A stretch of DNA of 64,000 nucleotides from DT-110 sp030148525 (GTDB taxonomy: Bacteria > Bacteroidota > Bacteroidia > Chitinophagales > Saprospiraceae). The stretch is taken from assembly GCA_965227445.1 (NCBI GenBank), contig OZ245751.1, positions 2,480,001 to 2,544,000 on the forward strand. Reading direction: 5' to 3'. Numbering within the stretch: the stretch's first letter is position 1; every line of letters begins with the position of its first letter. The translations under genes and the position numbers were made by a program. A model generated the notes under the pieces. That model ran no database searches. It was given only the letters and a program-made list of their open reading frames with translations, and was not told where the DNA came from. This document shows positions 53,620 to 62,495 of the stretch, piece by piece.

Positions 53620-56600
53620 ATGCAACAACTATTGACAAAAGTCCGTGTGTGGACCTTTTTGTTCGCACTCGGTGCCTTATTCATGCAACCTCAGCCTGTA
53701 CATGCTCAGGAAACAGCCGATTTTGAGGAAGCAACCTATAACAGCCTGGATTACCGGCTGGTCGGACCCTTCCGGGGCGGTCGTTCCGCAGCCGTGACCG
53801 GTGTTCCCGGTAAGCCCGATCTGTACTACATGGGCGCTACCGGCGGCGGTGTTTGGCGCACGGAAGACGGTGGTCAAACCTGGGAAAACATCTCCGACGG
53901 CTATTTTGGCGGATCGATCGGTTCGGTAGCCGTAGCCGAATCCGATAATAATGTCATTTATGTCGGCGGCGGGGAAGTCACCGTTCGCGGAAACGTCTCC
54001 TACGGCTACGGCATGTTCAAATCAGTCGATGCCGGTAAGACCTGGGAATCTATCGGATTGCCCAACTCCCGTCACATTCCGCGCATCCGCGTTCACCCTA
54101 AGAATCCCGACCTGGTGTACGCCGCGGTAATGGGTGATCTATACAAGCCCACCGAGGAACGCGGCGTGTACCGCTCCAAAGATGGTGGTGAAACCTGGGA
54201 GAAGATCCTCTTTGCAAATGAAAATGCCGGTGCCGTAGAGCTGGTGATGGACCCAACCAACCCGCGTAATCTATACGCCTCTACCTGGCGCATTCGCCGA
54301 ACTCCGTACAGCCTGGAATCAGGAGGTGAAGGCTCCTCCATGTGGAAGAGCACCGACGGCGGTGATACCTGGACCGAGATCATGATGAACGAAGGTTTGC
54401 CGGAAGGCCCCATTGGCATCATTGGTCTGGCTGTTTCCCCGGTAAACCCCGAACGGGTATTTGCGATCATTGAAGCCGATAATGGCGGTGTTTTCCGCTC
54501 TGATGATGCCGGTAAGACCTGGTCGAAGGTGAACAGCAGCCGTTCGCTGCGTCAGCGTGCCTGGTACTACAGTAAGATCTATGCGGATACTGAAGACGAA
54601 GACATTGTGTATGTCATGAACGTGCGCTACCACAAATCAACCGATGGCGGCCGCACCTTTGAGGCCAGCGGCGCCCCCCACGGTGACCACCATGATCTGT
54701 GGATCGCTCCCGAAAACAACCAACGCATGATCATTGCCGACGACGGTGGCGGGCAGGTGAGCTACGACGGCGGTGAAAACTGGTCGACCTACCACAACCA
54801 GCCAACCGCTCAGTTCTATCGGGTCACCACCGACAATGCCTTTCCCTATCGCATCTACGCCGCCCAGCAGGATAATTCAACGGTTCGCATTGCCCACCGT
54901 ACCGATGGTTATTCCATTACGGAAGACGACTGGGAACCAACCGCAGGTGGAGAATCAGCCCACATTGCCGTGGACCCGGAGAATCCGGATATTGTCTACG
55001 GCGGTAGCTACGGGGGTTACCTGACCCGGGTGAATCACGAAACAAACCAGTCGCAGGCAATTAATGTGTACCCCGACAATCCCATGGGGTACGGGGCCGA
55101 AGGCATGAAGTACCGCTTCCAGTGGAACTTCCCCATCTTCTTTTCACCCCACAATCCGGATAAGCTCTATACGCTTTCCAACCACGTCCACGTGAGTATG
55201 GACGGCGGTCGTTCCTGGGAAACCATCAGTGATGACCTGACCCGCAACGATCCCGAGAAACTAAAATCCTCCGGTGGACCGATCACCCAGGACAACACGG
55301 GTGTGGAGTACTACTGCACCCTTTTTGCCGGTGCCGAGTCACCCTACGAGGAAGGACTGATCTGGGTCGCTTCCGACGATGGCCTGATCCACGTCAGCAA
55401 GAACGGCGGCAGCAAATGGGAGGATGTAACGCCCGATGGTGTGCCGGAGTGGATGATGTGGAATAGTGTGGAGCCTGACCCATTCAACGAAGGTGGGGCC
55501 TTTGTTGCCGGCACCCGTTACAAGCTGGGTGACTACGAGCCCTACCTGTACCATACCACCGACTACGGACAATCCTGGACCAAGATCACCGACGGTATTG
55601 CCGACGATCACTTTACCCGGGTGGTACGCGCAGATCCGGATCGCCAGGGACTGCTGTACGCCGGCACCGAAACGGGCATGTATATCAGCTTCGATAATGG
55701 CGACAGCTGGAAGTCCTTCCAGATGGACCTGCCAACGGTCCCCATTACTGACCTGACGATCAAGAACGACAACCTCGTGGTCGCTACTCAAGGGCGTAGC
55801 TTGTACATCATCGATGACCTTACGGTATTGCACCAGGTAACACCGGAGGTTGCCGATAAAGACATGCATCTGTACAAACCCATGCCCAGCTACCGCATGA
55901 ACGGAGGTGGTCGTCCGGGATCCCTGACCGCTGGTGCGAACCATCCCGGCGGAGTCATGGTTAACTTCTACCTGAAGGAGAAACCAGCCGAAGACGCCAC
56001 CCTTGAGATTGCTTTCCACGAGATGGACGGCACCCTAATCCGCAAATTCTCCACTAAAGCCAGTGATCGCGCCGAGCGCATCAACGACCTGGAGGCGGGT
56101 GGCAATACCTTCAATTGGGATATGCGTTATGCTCCCGCCACCGAATTCGACGGGATGATCCTGTGGTCGGGCAGTATGGCTGGTCCGATGGCCGTACCAG
56201 GGCCCTACAAAGTAACCCTGACGATGAACGGGGAAACGCAGGAGCAGACCTTTGAGATCCTGAAAGACCCTCGTTCCGAAACCGACCTGGCCGGATTCCA
56301 GGAACAATTCGACTTTTTGATCGATGTACGCGATAAGGTGAGCGAAGCCCACCAGACAATCATCGATATCCGCACCGTCCGCGATCAGTTGAATCACTTC
56401 CGCGGTCTCTGGAAGGGCGATGAAAGCATGAAGGATCTGGTAGAACGCGCCAAAGAGATCGATGAGAAAATGACCGAGATCGAAGAGGCCCTGTACCAGA
56501 CCAAAAACCAGTCACGCCAGGATCCGTTGAACTACCCGATCAAGCTGACTAATAAATTAGCACACCTCAACTCCCTGACCGGTCGTGGCAATTTCCCGCC

Positions 56601-56769
56601 CACCAAGCAGGCCTACGAGGTAAAGGAAACGATCGGTGAGCAGATCGACGATGAGCTCGAAAAATTCGAGGAGGTGAAGAACAGCGACCTGCCGGAGTTC
56701 AACCGGATGGTGAAGAGTAAGTCGATCGATGTTATTTCATTGGAAAAGAAGAAGGAATCTTCTTCTTAA
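53620..56769 (+). CDS. Exported BNR/VPS10-like beta-propeller protein, paralogue B
   Basis: A 1049-residue homologue of the protein at 36785, with the same length and order: signal peptide (QPVHAQ), GPFRGGRSAAVTGV, Asp-box repeats (TEDGGQTWENI, STDGGDTWTEI), a NTFNWDMRYAP beta domain and a C-terminal helical region ending KKKESSS. The two copies are clearly diverged rather than recent duplicates. The function of these BNR proteins is unknown; related proteins are secreted and sometimes linked to polysaccharide or peptide use. A strong terminator follows. Confidence 0.87.
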   Translation: MQQLLTKVRVWTFLFALGALFMQPQPVHAQETADFEEATYNSLDYRLVGPFRGGRSAAVTGVPGKPDLYYMGATGGGVWRTEDGGQTWENISDGYFGGSIGSVAVAESDNNVIYVGGGEVTVRGNVSYGYGMFKSVDAGKTWESIGLPNSRHIPRIRVHPKNPDLVYAAVMGDLYKPTEERGVYRSKDGGETWEKILFANENAGAVELVMDPTNPRNLYASTWRIRRTPYSLESGGEGSSMWKSTDGGDTWTEIMMNEGLPEGPIGIIGLAVSPVNPERVFAIIEADNGGVFRSDDAGKTWSKVNSSRSLRQRAWYYSKIYADTEDEDIVYVMNVRYHKSTDGGRTFEASGAPHGDHHDLWIAPENNQRMIIADDGGGQVSYDGGENWSTYHNQPTAQFYRVTTDNAFPYRIYAAQQDNSTVRIAHRTDGYSITEDDWEPTAGGESAHIAVDPENPDIVYGGSYGGYLTRVNHETNQSQAINVYPDNPMGYGAEGMKYRFQWNFPIFFSPHNPDKLYTLSNHVHVSMDGGRSWETISDDLTRNDPEKLKSSGGPITQDNTGVEYYCTLFAGAESPYEEGLIWVASDDGLIHVSKNGGSKWEDVTPDGVPEWMMWNSVEPDPFNEGGAFVAGTRYKLGDYEPYLYHTTDYGQSWTKITDGIADDHFTRVVRADPDRQGLLYAGTETGMYISFDNGDSWKSFQMDLPTVPITDLTIKNDNLVVATQGRSLYIIDDLTVLHQVTPEVADKDMHLYKPMPSYRMNGGGRPGSLTAGANHPGGVMVNFYLKEKPAEDATLEIAFHEMDGTLIRKFSTKASDRAERINDLEAGGNTFNWDMRYAPATEFDGMILWSGSMAGPMAVPGPYKVTLTMNGETQEQTFEILKDPRSETDLAGFQEQFDFLIDVRDKVSEAHQTIIDIRTVRDQLNHFRGLWKGDESMKDLVERAKEIDEKMTEIEEALYQTKNQSRQDPLNYPIKLTNKLAHLNSLTGRGNFPPTKQAYEVKETIGEQIDDELEKFEEVKNSDLPEFNRMVKSKSIDVISLEKKKESSS

Positions 56770-56847
56770 AAAGACTCGGGACCGAAAGATTCTAGATCTT
56801 CTATCTAGCCTCTTTTTGTCTCCTATCTTTAAAAAAATGTCGTTCGG

Positions 56848-56883
56848 GGCCGCTCCTTTTGATAGGGAGCGGCCTTGTTTTTT
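56848..56883 (+). terminator. Rho-independent terminator after BNR paralogue B
   Basis: GGCCGCTCC (56848-56856) pairs with GGAGCGGCC (56866-56874), then a T-rich run. Confidence 0.9.
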
Positions 56884-56923
56884 GGCAAACGATATCAATA
56901 ATATCCTGGTATAGAGTTGGGCT

Positions 56924-57238
56924 TTATTTTCTACTATTCTCTTGGTATTCACCGCAGTTAAGAGCGATCGGATTGCCGCAGGTACCATTAGTGTTTCCAC
57001 CGCCGGGAGCATACCCATTGATCGCCAGCAGACCGGTATTTTTAGGATCTAGCCAGTCTTTGAGTCGCTGGCTGGCATTGGGGGCTCTGTTGTTCAGCCA
57101 GGCGTAAGAGAATTTTCCGTACCAGTCGGGCGAGTCGTTACCGCAGGCAGCGCCTCCACCCGAAAGCATGCCGACCAATCGTTTCGTCGTGTTATCAAAT
57201 AATCCGGAGCCCGAAGACCCACCGCATTGTTGTATTCG
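56924..57238 (-). pseudogene. Truncated trypsin-like (lysyl endopeptidase-type) protease
   Basis: The minus-strand frame encodes the C-terminal part of a chymotrypsin-fold serine protease: QQCGGSSGSGLFD with the nucleophile Ser, LVGMLSGGGAACGN, a YGKFSYAW strand and RLKDWLDPKNTG, as in lysyl endopeptidase-like enzymes. The His and Asp parts of the triad are absent. The homology stops abruptly at about 57238, where a MITE-related inverted repeat begins. It is therefore a remnant; no signal peptide or start belonging to the protease is present. Confidence 0.75.
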
Positions 57239-57239
57239 A

Positions 57240-57299
57240 TTATACCGACAACGAAGTGGTTTGGGCTTTGCCAAACCTTTTCGGAAGCGGTATATTTCT
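57240..57299. repeat. Reduced MITE-related inverted repeat
   Basis: TATACCGACAACGAAGTGG, GGTTTGGGCTTTGCC and TTTTCGGAAGCGGTATATTT match the outer part of the inner inverted repeat of the 262-bp MITE, with the centre missing. The MITE termini GAGCGTGTTTG are absent. Confidence 0.75.
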
Positions 57300-57511
57300 T
57301 AGAAGTGCTTACGGGCCGGACAAAAAAGAGGAGTACTTATTTCTGGTTCCTGTTCGGACACATATACTTGAAACGGGGTGGGAGTTCCGGCACTAAGCAT
57401 TGCGTAGCAAAACCATGGCCTTGTTGGTTTGCAGGTAAGTGCTACCTTCGGTACTCAGATTAATGCTATTTTGTCGATCATTTCGCACTTTTTTCACTTA
57501 TAATCACACCT

Positions 57512-57847
57512 ATGCCTAACCCAATTCGATGGGCCTACCATTTTCAATCCGACAAATCATTGGATGATATCTTAGACATGTTTAATGCTAAAAGCCCTTG
57601 GGAATGGTCTGGTCGGGAAAGCTACATATTTGGCGATTACCTGAATTGCAGGCCAGAGGAAGGCGTGCGACTGCAGGTACATTATTTCCCTCAGGCATTT
57701 GTGCAAAAACCAGCAAGGAAAGGGTATCACGCCCTGCTCGAAGTGCCAGCGGACAGCTCCTCCCAAAAGGAAGTTGATGCCACTTTCCGCAAGCTTTTGA
57801 CGCAAGTTTCTGCCCGGGATATTCAGTCGATAGAGCCTTACGATTAA
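57512..57847 (+). CDS. Hypothetical protein (111 aa)
   Basis: A 111-residue protein with no signal peptide. Sequence features: WAYHFQSDKSLDDILDMF, a Trp-rich stretch WEWSGRES, YLNCRPEEGVRLQVHY and a C-terminal helix. The pattern resembles a small alpha/beta domain but I do not recognise it. It stands alone between the protease remnant and the IS element, and looks like an intact gene from its codon use. Confidence 0.6.
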   Translation: MPNPIRWAYHFQSDKSLDDILDMFNAKSPWEWSGRESYIFGDYLNCRPEEGVRLQVHYFPQAFVQKPARKGYHALLEVPADSSSQKEVDATFRKLLTQVSARDIQSIEPYD

Positions 57848-57869
57848 TTGAGGAGAGACACTGGTATGA

Positions 57870-57923
57870 GGTATAGGGTATTTGGATAGAGGTAAGAGGC
57901 CGTCCAAATACTTACTACCTCGT
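57870..57923. terminator. Imperfect hairpin after the 111-aa gene
   Basis: GAGGTA and GGGTATTTGGA on the left pair with TCCAAATACTTACTACCTC on the right. Low T content, so termination is uncertain. Confidence 0.4.
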
Positions 57924-58125
57924 AGAACGATTTCTGGAATCATTTCTTCGTAGCATATTTATCTGTGCGCGATCCGGCCTATCCTTCGTCCCTTCGGCGG
58001 CCGGGGAAGGATCAGCGCTCCTTTTTAATTCCGTCTGCCGTTTCTGCCCGCCGAAGCCCGCAATACCCACTCAAGCCCGTACGGGCGAAAGAGGGAAAGG
58101 GCGAAGGAGGGATGCCACAACCTGT

Positions 58126-58163
58126 AACCCTACGACCTCACCTCAAACCCCATACCTCAAACC
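58126..58163. repeat. Heptad array, left part, split by an IS
   Basis: Units of CCTCACC, CCTCAAA, CCCCATA, CCTCAAA end at the IS; the array resumes after the IS at 59644 with three more units. Confidence 0.78.
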
Positions 58164-59643
58164 TTTTCGATTACCCATAAGTATAGCAAAATACTTGACA
58201 TTGAGCTAGTGTATACATAGGTTCTAGTTATGCGAAACCATACCACCCCCCTAGGAGAACATGCTGATTTTGGAGATGCCCGTTTAAATGCACGGCTTAC
58301 TCTATTGGATGAACAATTAAGGAATAAACTGGAATATACCTTACCTCAAGCCTTGCCTGAGCCTTATCAAATGAAGGCTGCGTATCGATTTTTCAGTAAC
58401 GAGAAGGTAAACAGTGAAGAGATCATCAAAGCTCAACGTCAACGTTTCGATTTGCGAAGCAAAATTGAACCAGGCGAAGAGACTCTTTTGCTGATCCAGG
58501 ACACCACCGATATCGATCTGACAACCAATAGAGTAGCCGACGCCGGAGTGCTCAATTATGATAAGCGGCGCGGCTGTAAAATGCATACCACTCTGGCTGT
58601 ACAAGCCTCTAAAGGAGTGCCTTTGTGTGTATTTAAGCAGGATCACATAGTACGCAGTGACGATAGCCTGGGTAAGACTGCTAAACGTAAATATGATGCT
58701 GTAGAAGACAAAGAAAGCTACCGCTGGATAACGCATCAACAAGCCATGGTCGACTATTTTGAAGATCAGCCTGAGCGAGAAGTTATTTCCGTTTGTGACA
58801 AGGAAGCGGATTTTCACGATTTGTTAGCAAGTCCTCGTAGCCCCAACGTACACTATCTGATTGCCAGTAAATACAATAGGAAAGATGATTATTCGGGAAA
58901 CGGTATTTGGGATCAAGTGGCTAAACAGCCATCATTAGGCACCACAAAAGTGCGTATCACGCAACCTCAAAAGCGAACAACTAAGGAGATAACCATGGAG
59001 TTGCGTTGCTATCAGGCCCGGATATCTCTGCGCCATCCCAAAGCTTATCAAAAGAAACTGGGAAGTGTCGAGCTGAGTGTTATTGAGGCCCGAAAGGTCA
59101 GCCCTGAAACAGGCAAGGCTATCGTTTGGCGCCTCCTGAGCAGTAAGCCTGTCCATACATTTGAGCAAGCACGAACCATGCTGGAATACTATACCCGCCG
59201 ATGGCTTATCGAGCGTTTTCATTACGTACTAAAATCTGGAGCTCACATCGAAGAACTACAGTTGGACAGGATGGAACGCATCCTAAATGCCATAGCATTG
59301 TACTCTGGTTTAGCATGTGATCACATGCGAATGAATTATTTTGCACGCAGAGAACCCGACACTACTATTGATCAGGTAGGCATAGGCCAGCAAAAGCATC
59401 AGGCTCTATACGTCTACGCCAATCAAGTCTTAAAAACAAACCTGAAGTATAGGCCTGACAAGCCTCCTACTGTATATGAATATATCCGGTTGATAGGGCG
59501 TATCGGCGGGTTCAGGCCTTCGAAGCGTCAACCATTACCCGGACTGAAAACCCTATGGAGAGGGATTTTGGAGTTCAACCGTGTCTTGGAAATGTTCAAG
59601 GCACTGCAAACCCAACGTCCCGAAACTTATGGGTAATCGAAAA
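58164..59643 (+). mobile_element. IS4-family insertion sequence (IS50-like group)
   Basis: A 1480-bp element with 19-bp terminal inverted repeats (TTTTCGATTACCCATAAGT at 58164-58182 and its inverse at 59625-59643). The 10-bp sequence ACCTCAAACC is present on both sides (58154-58163 and 59644-59653), consistent with a target duplication, though it equals the repeat unit of the surrounding array. It contains one intact transposase gene. Confidence 0.87.
58230..59636 (+). CDS. IS4-family transposase
   Basis: A 468-residue transposase that appears intact. The N-terminal part (FGDARLNARL, MKAAYRFFSNEKV) is the Tn5-type DNA-binding domain. The DDE catalytic residues are Asp in QDTTDID, Asp in VCDKEADFHDLL and Glu in WLIERFHYVLKSG, which is the Y-R-E-K signature of the IS4 family. 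The frame ends 7 bp before the terminal repeat, as in a complete element. It is the only transposase gene in the window. Its terminal repeats differ from those of the MITEs, so it is not their obvious source. Confidence 0.93.
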   Translation: MRNHTTPLGEHADFGDARLNARLTLLDEQLRNKLEYTLPQALPEPYQMKAAYRFFSNEKVNSEEIIKAQRQRFDLRSKIEPGEETLLLIQDTTDIDLTTNRVADAGVLNYDKRRGCKMHTTLAVQASKGVPLCVFKQDHIVRSDDSLGKTAKRKYDAVEDKESYRWITHQQAMVDYFEDQPEREVISVCDKEADFHDLLASPRSPNVHYLIASKYNRKDDYSGNGIWDQVAKQPSLGTTKVRITQPQKRTTKEITMELRCYQARISLRHPKAYQKKLGSVELSVIEARKVSPETGKAIVWRLLSSKPVHTFEQARTMLEYYTRRWLIERFHYVLKSGAHIEELQLDRMERILNAIALYSGLACDHMRMNYFARREPDTTIDQVGIGQQKHQALYVYANQVLKTNLKYRPDKPPTVYEYIRLIGRIGGFRPSKRQPLPGLKTLWRGILEFNRVLEMFKALQTQRPETYG

Positions 59644-59669
59644 ACCTCAAACCTCAAACCTCAAACCTG
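59644..59669. repeat. Heptad array, right part, after the IS
   Basis: ACCTCAA, ACCTCAA, ACCTCAA, ACCTGG; the unit runs directly on from the IS right end and ends 3 bp before the stop of the GGT gene. Confidence 0.75.
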
Positions 59670-59671
59670 GA

Positions 59672-61366
59672 TCAATACCCGGCCGCCTGCCCATCCTTCC
59701 TGGCTTCCGTTGCACCTGTATACACCCGGTTCACCAGGTCGACCATAATGGCCTGGTACCCACCGTAGATGCCCACCGCCGTGGAAATATCGTGGCCTTT
59801 CTTTTTCAGTTCCCGCACCTGCTGGTAGTCGAACCCGGATTCCAGATAGAGGGTACCACCGCCGGTCATTTTTGAACCCGTAGGTTGCGAGGAGCCCCGG
59901 TGGCGCATCCTGGGTGCATCCCCGGCTTCCTGCAGATTCATACCGAAGTCGATCAGGTTGATGACGATCTGGGCGTGGCCCTGGGGTTGCACCGAACCGC
60001 CCATCAGACCAAAGCTTACCCAGGGCTTGCCATCTTTGGTGATAAAAGCGGGAATGATGGTATGGAACGGGCGTTTGCCCGGTTCCAGCGCATTCATGTG
60101 GTCCGGATCCTGCACGTTAAACATCTGTCCGCGATTCTGAAGTACAAAACCAAGCCCATCGGGGACCATTCCGGAGGCGAATTCCGCGTAGATGCTTTGA
60201 ATAAGGGAGACCATATTACCGTCTTTGTCGGCGACGGTGAGGTAGGTGGTATTACCCGCTTCGATCTCGCCGGCGGGAAAGCTGCGGGCCGCCCGATTCA
60301 TATCGATCAGTTCACGGCGCTGATCGGCATAGGCTTTGGAAATGAGTTGGTCGACGGGGATGTCATTGAACTCGGGATCGGCATAGAATTTCGCACGGTC
60401 TTCGTAGGCAATTTTCTTGGCTTCGGTAAGCACGTGCAGGTATTCGGCACTCCCGAATCCCATGCTCGCAATATCGTAGCCTTCCAGGATATTTAGTATT
60501 TGCAGGGCGGCGATCCCCTGTCCGTTGGGGGGCAGCTCCCACACATCGTAGCCCCGGTAGTTGGTGCTCACCGGCTCGATCCAATTGGAAGCGTGGGCAG
60601 CCAAATCCTCATAGGACAGAAATCCGCCGTGTTCCTTCATGAAAGCGTCGATGGTGCGGGCGATATCGCCTTTGTAGAAGGCATCGCGTCCGCCCTTGGC
60701 GATCTTCTCGTAGGTGTTTCCCAGGTCAGGGTTTTTGAACACTTCACCTTTGATTGGCGGGCGTTCGCCATTGGGCATGTAAGTCTCGCGAAAACCGGGT
60801 ACGTCCACCTTATTCTGGTAATTGGAGGCCATCTCGTAGGCGATCACCTCCGACACGGGAAAGCCATTGCGGGCGTAATCAATAGCCGGCTGCAGGATCT
60901 CCTCCATCGACAGTTTCCCGAAGCGTTCGTGCATGGCAAACCAGCCATCGACACAGCCCGGTACCGACACGGGCAGGGGACCGCGGAAGGGCACGTAATT
61001 CATACCGTTTTCCACGAAATAGTCCATGGTCAGGGATTTCGGGGAGCGTCCGCTGCCGTTGAAGCCGTAAAGCTTTTCGGTCTCTGCATCCCACACGATA
61101 GCGAAGATATCGCCCCCGATCCCGCAGCTCGCCGGTTCGACCAGCCCCAGCACGGCATTGGCGGCAATGGCCGCATCCATGGCACTACCTCCTTTTTGCA
61201 GCACGTCCAATGCGGCCTGGGTGGCCAGTGGCTGGCTGGTAGCGGCCATTCCGTTGCGGGCCAGCACTTCGGAGCGGGTAGTGAATGTTTGTCCGGTCAG
61301 TCGGTCTTGCGCGTAAGTGTGCATCGTCAGGGCCAGCATCAGGCCCAGGAGGAGTGGTTTGTGCAT
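59672..61366 (-). CDS. ggt: Gamma-glutamyltransferase
   Basis: A 564-residue exported enzyme that hydrolyses or transfers the gamma-glutamyl group of glutathione, matured by autocleavage. It has a signal peptide (MHTYAQ), the large-subunit motif ASCGIGGDIFAIVW, and the cleavage site and nucleophile at T373-T374-Y in GNTTYLTVADKDGN; E. coli has TTH at this point, so His is replaced by Tyr. The small subunit has SGMVPDGLGFVLQNRG and GLMGGSVQPQGHAQIV. Length is normal. Single gene, convergent with the IS. Confidence 0.93.
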   Translation of the reverse strand: MHKPLLLGLMLALTMHTYAQDRLTGQTFTTRSEVLARNGMAATSQPLATQAALDVLQKGGSAMDAAIAANAVLGLVEPASCGIGGDIFAIVWDAETEKLYGFNGSGRSPKSLTMDYFVENGMNYVPFRGPLPVSVPGCVDGWFAMHERFGKLSMEEILQPAIDYARNGFPVSEVIAYEMASNYQNKVDVPGFRETYMPNGERPPIKGEVFKNPDLGNTYEKIAKGGRDAFYKGDIARTIDAFMKEHGGFLSYEDLAAHASNWIEPVSTNYRGYDVWELPPNGQGIAALQILNILEGYDIASMGFGSAEYLHVLTEAKKIAYEDRAKFYADPEFNDIPVDQLISKAYADQRRELIDMNRAARSFPAGEIEAGNTTYLTVADKDGNMVSLIQSIYAEFASGMVPDGLGFVLQNRGQMFNVQDPDHMNALEPGKRPFHTIIPAFITKDGKPWVSFGLMGGSVQPQGHAQIVINLIDFGMNLQEAGDAPRMRHRGSSQPTGSKMTGGGTLYLESGFDYQQVRELKKKGHDISTAVGIYGGYQAIMVDLVNRVYTGATEARKDGQAAGY

Positions 61367-61514
61367 AGTTGGTTTGTTTTTTACGATCTTCTTTATAAAA
61401 GTGATCTTAAATTACCTGATTCGTGGCAGGTATCCAATTTGGCTTGGACGAGAAATGATTGTGACCTCAGAATGAACTCGCCAGTATTTAGCCATTTACC
61501 GTCTACATGACCTA

Positions 61515-62030
61515 ACATAAATGCCCCGTCAGGGGCAAAATGTGGGTAGACATTGAAAAGAGAGAAAACGGTCATGCGTGCCGGTAGGTACGCAATGTAA
61601 AACACCTGGTTCTTTCATTAGACGCAATCCCACATTCCGTACCTAGCGGCACGGACACCCTCGTTCATCTTATTTTCTACCCACATCGCGTCCCTAACGG
61701 GACTGCTCTGATGGTAGCTAATTTGCATATTGAAATCCTCAGAATAACTCAACTGGATGCAAGAATGATTACTAATGGTGGTAGAAAACATGCCCCGCTA
61801 GGGGCAGAATATGGGTAGAAATTGAAACGAAACCCATTCAAAGCGTGCCGTTAGGTACGCAATATGGGTCACCGCGCCCTATCGAAAAATCAATCTTAAA
61901 CGATACGTATCTTATGACGCGATAATCAAGTTCTTTCAATAGACGTTATCACACATTCCGTACCTAGCGGCACGGACACCCTCGTTCATCTTATTTTCTA
62001 CCCACATCGCGTCCCTAACGGGATCGCTCT
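61515..62030. repeat. Cluster of four CCGTTAGGTACG / CTACCCAC half-units in two inverted pairs
   Basis: Units at 61515-61600 (forward) and 61630-61706 (inverted), then 61790-61864 (forward) and 61951-62026 (inverted). The inverted units are nearly identical over about 100 bp (61609-61710 and 61929-62030). Each unit carries a GCCCC or GTCCC hairpin, a TGTGGGTAGA-type block and a GTGCCGTTAGGTACGCAAT-type block. They are the same family as 22341-22500. The remainder of the 61367-62495 gap has no gene. Confidence 0.85.
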
Positions 62031-62417
62031 TGTCACCAAGCGCGTAATTATTCATAGCCGCCAAACCCCGAATGGGTGAAGGCGAGTGCCGTAAACCGTC
62101 AAAAATTACATCAAAAAAAATATCAACTATCACAAAATAAACCCGCCCCTTTTTGCATTATTGATTACGAACTCGGAACACATCCCTGAACACCATCCAA
62201 TCTTATCCAACATGCTGGCCGGCTTGCACGCGTCAGTATCCTTGTTGTTTACCGCAATACCAACCCTTCTTTCTCGGTAGTACAATGACCCATAGGTTTT
62301 ATTCACTGGGAGCTTGTTTGTAGCTTTTCACAGGCTACTTATGACTCGTCGGTAGCGGAGGTCGGTATGGCCATTCGGCCAGGTACCTTTGTCTTCGGCT
62401 ATATTCGCCTGTTTTTT

Positions 62418-62427
62418 GGCTTTCGCC
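62418..62427. promoter_or_regulatory. T-run/GGC-TTTC-GCC palindrome upstream of the DUF1800 gene
   Basis: TTTTTT, GGCTTTCGCC, AAAAAG, 68 bp before the start codon. Confidence 0.42.
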
Positions 62428-62495
62428 AAAAAGAAGCCAGCTCTATTGGTACCCGCGACAGCCGCAAACATGCTCAAAGACAAGTAACGATTACC

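Noticed and set aside
57300..57500. Minus-strand peptide with MLSAGTPTPFQVYVSEQE as the upstream half of the protease remnant
   Set aside because: No match to the expected protease region (no catalytic His or Asp context) and it stops before the repeat.
60500..61510. 336-codon plus-strand frame over the GGT gene
   Set aside because: Antisense shadow; the minus strand carries an unmistakable gamma-glutamyltransferase.
61515..62030. CRISPR array
   Set aside because: The repeats are inverted half-units with long unequal spacing, not direct repeats with uniform spacers, and no cas genes are nearby.
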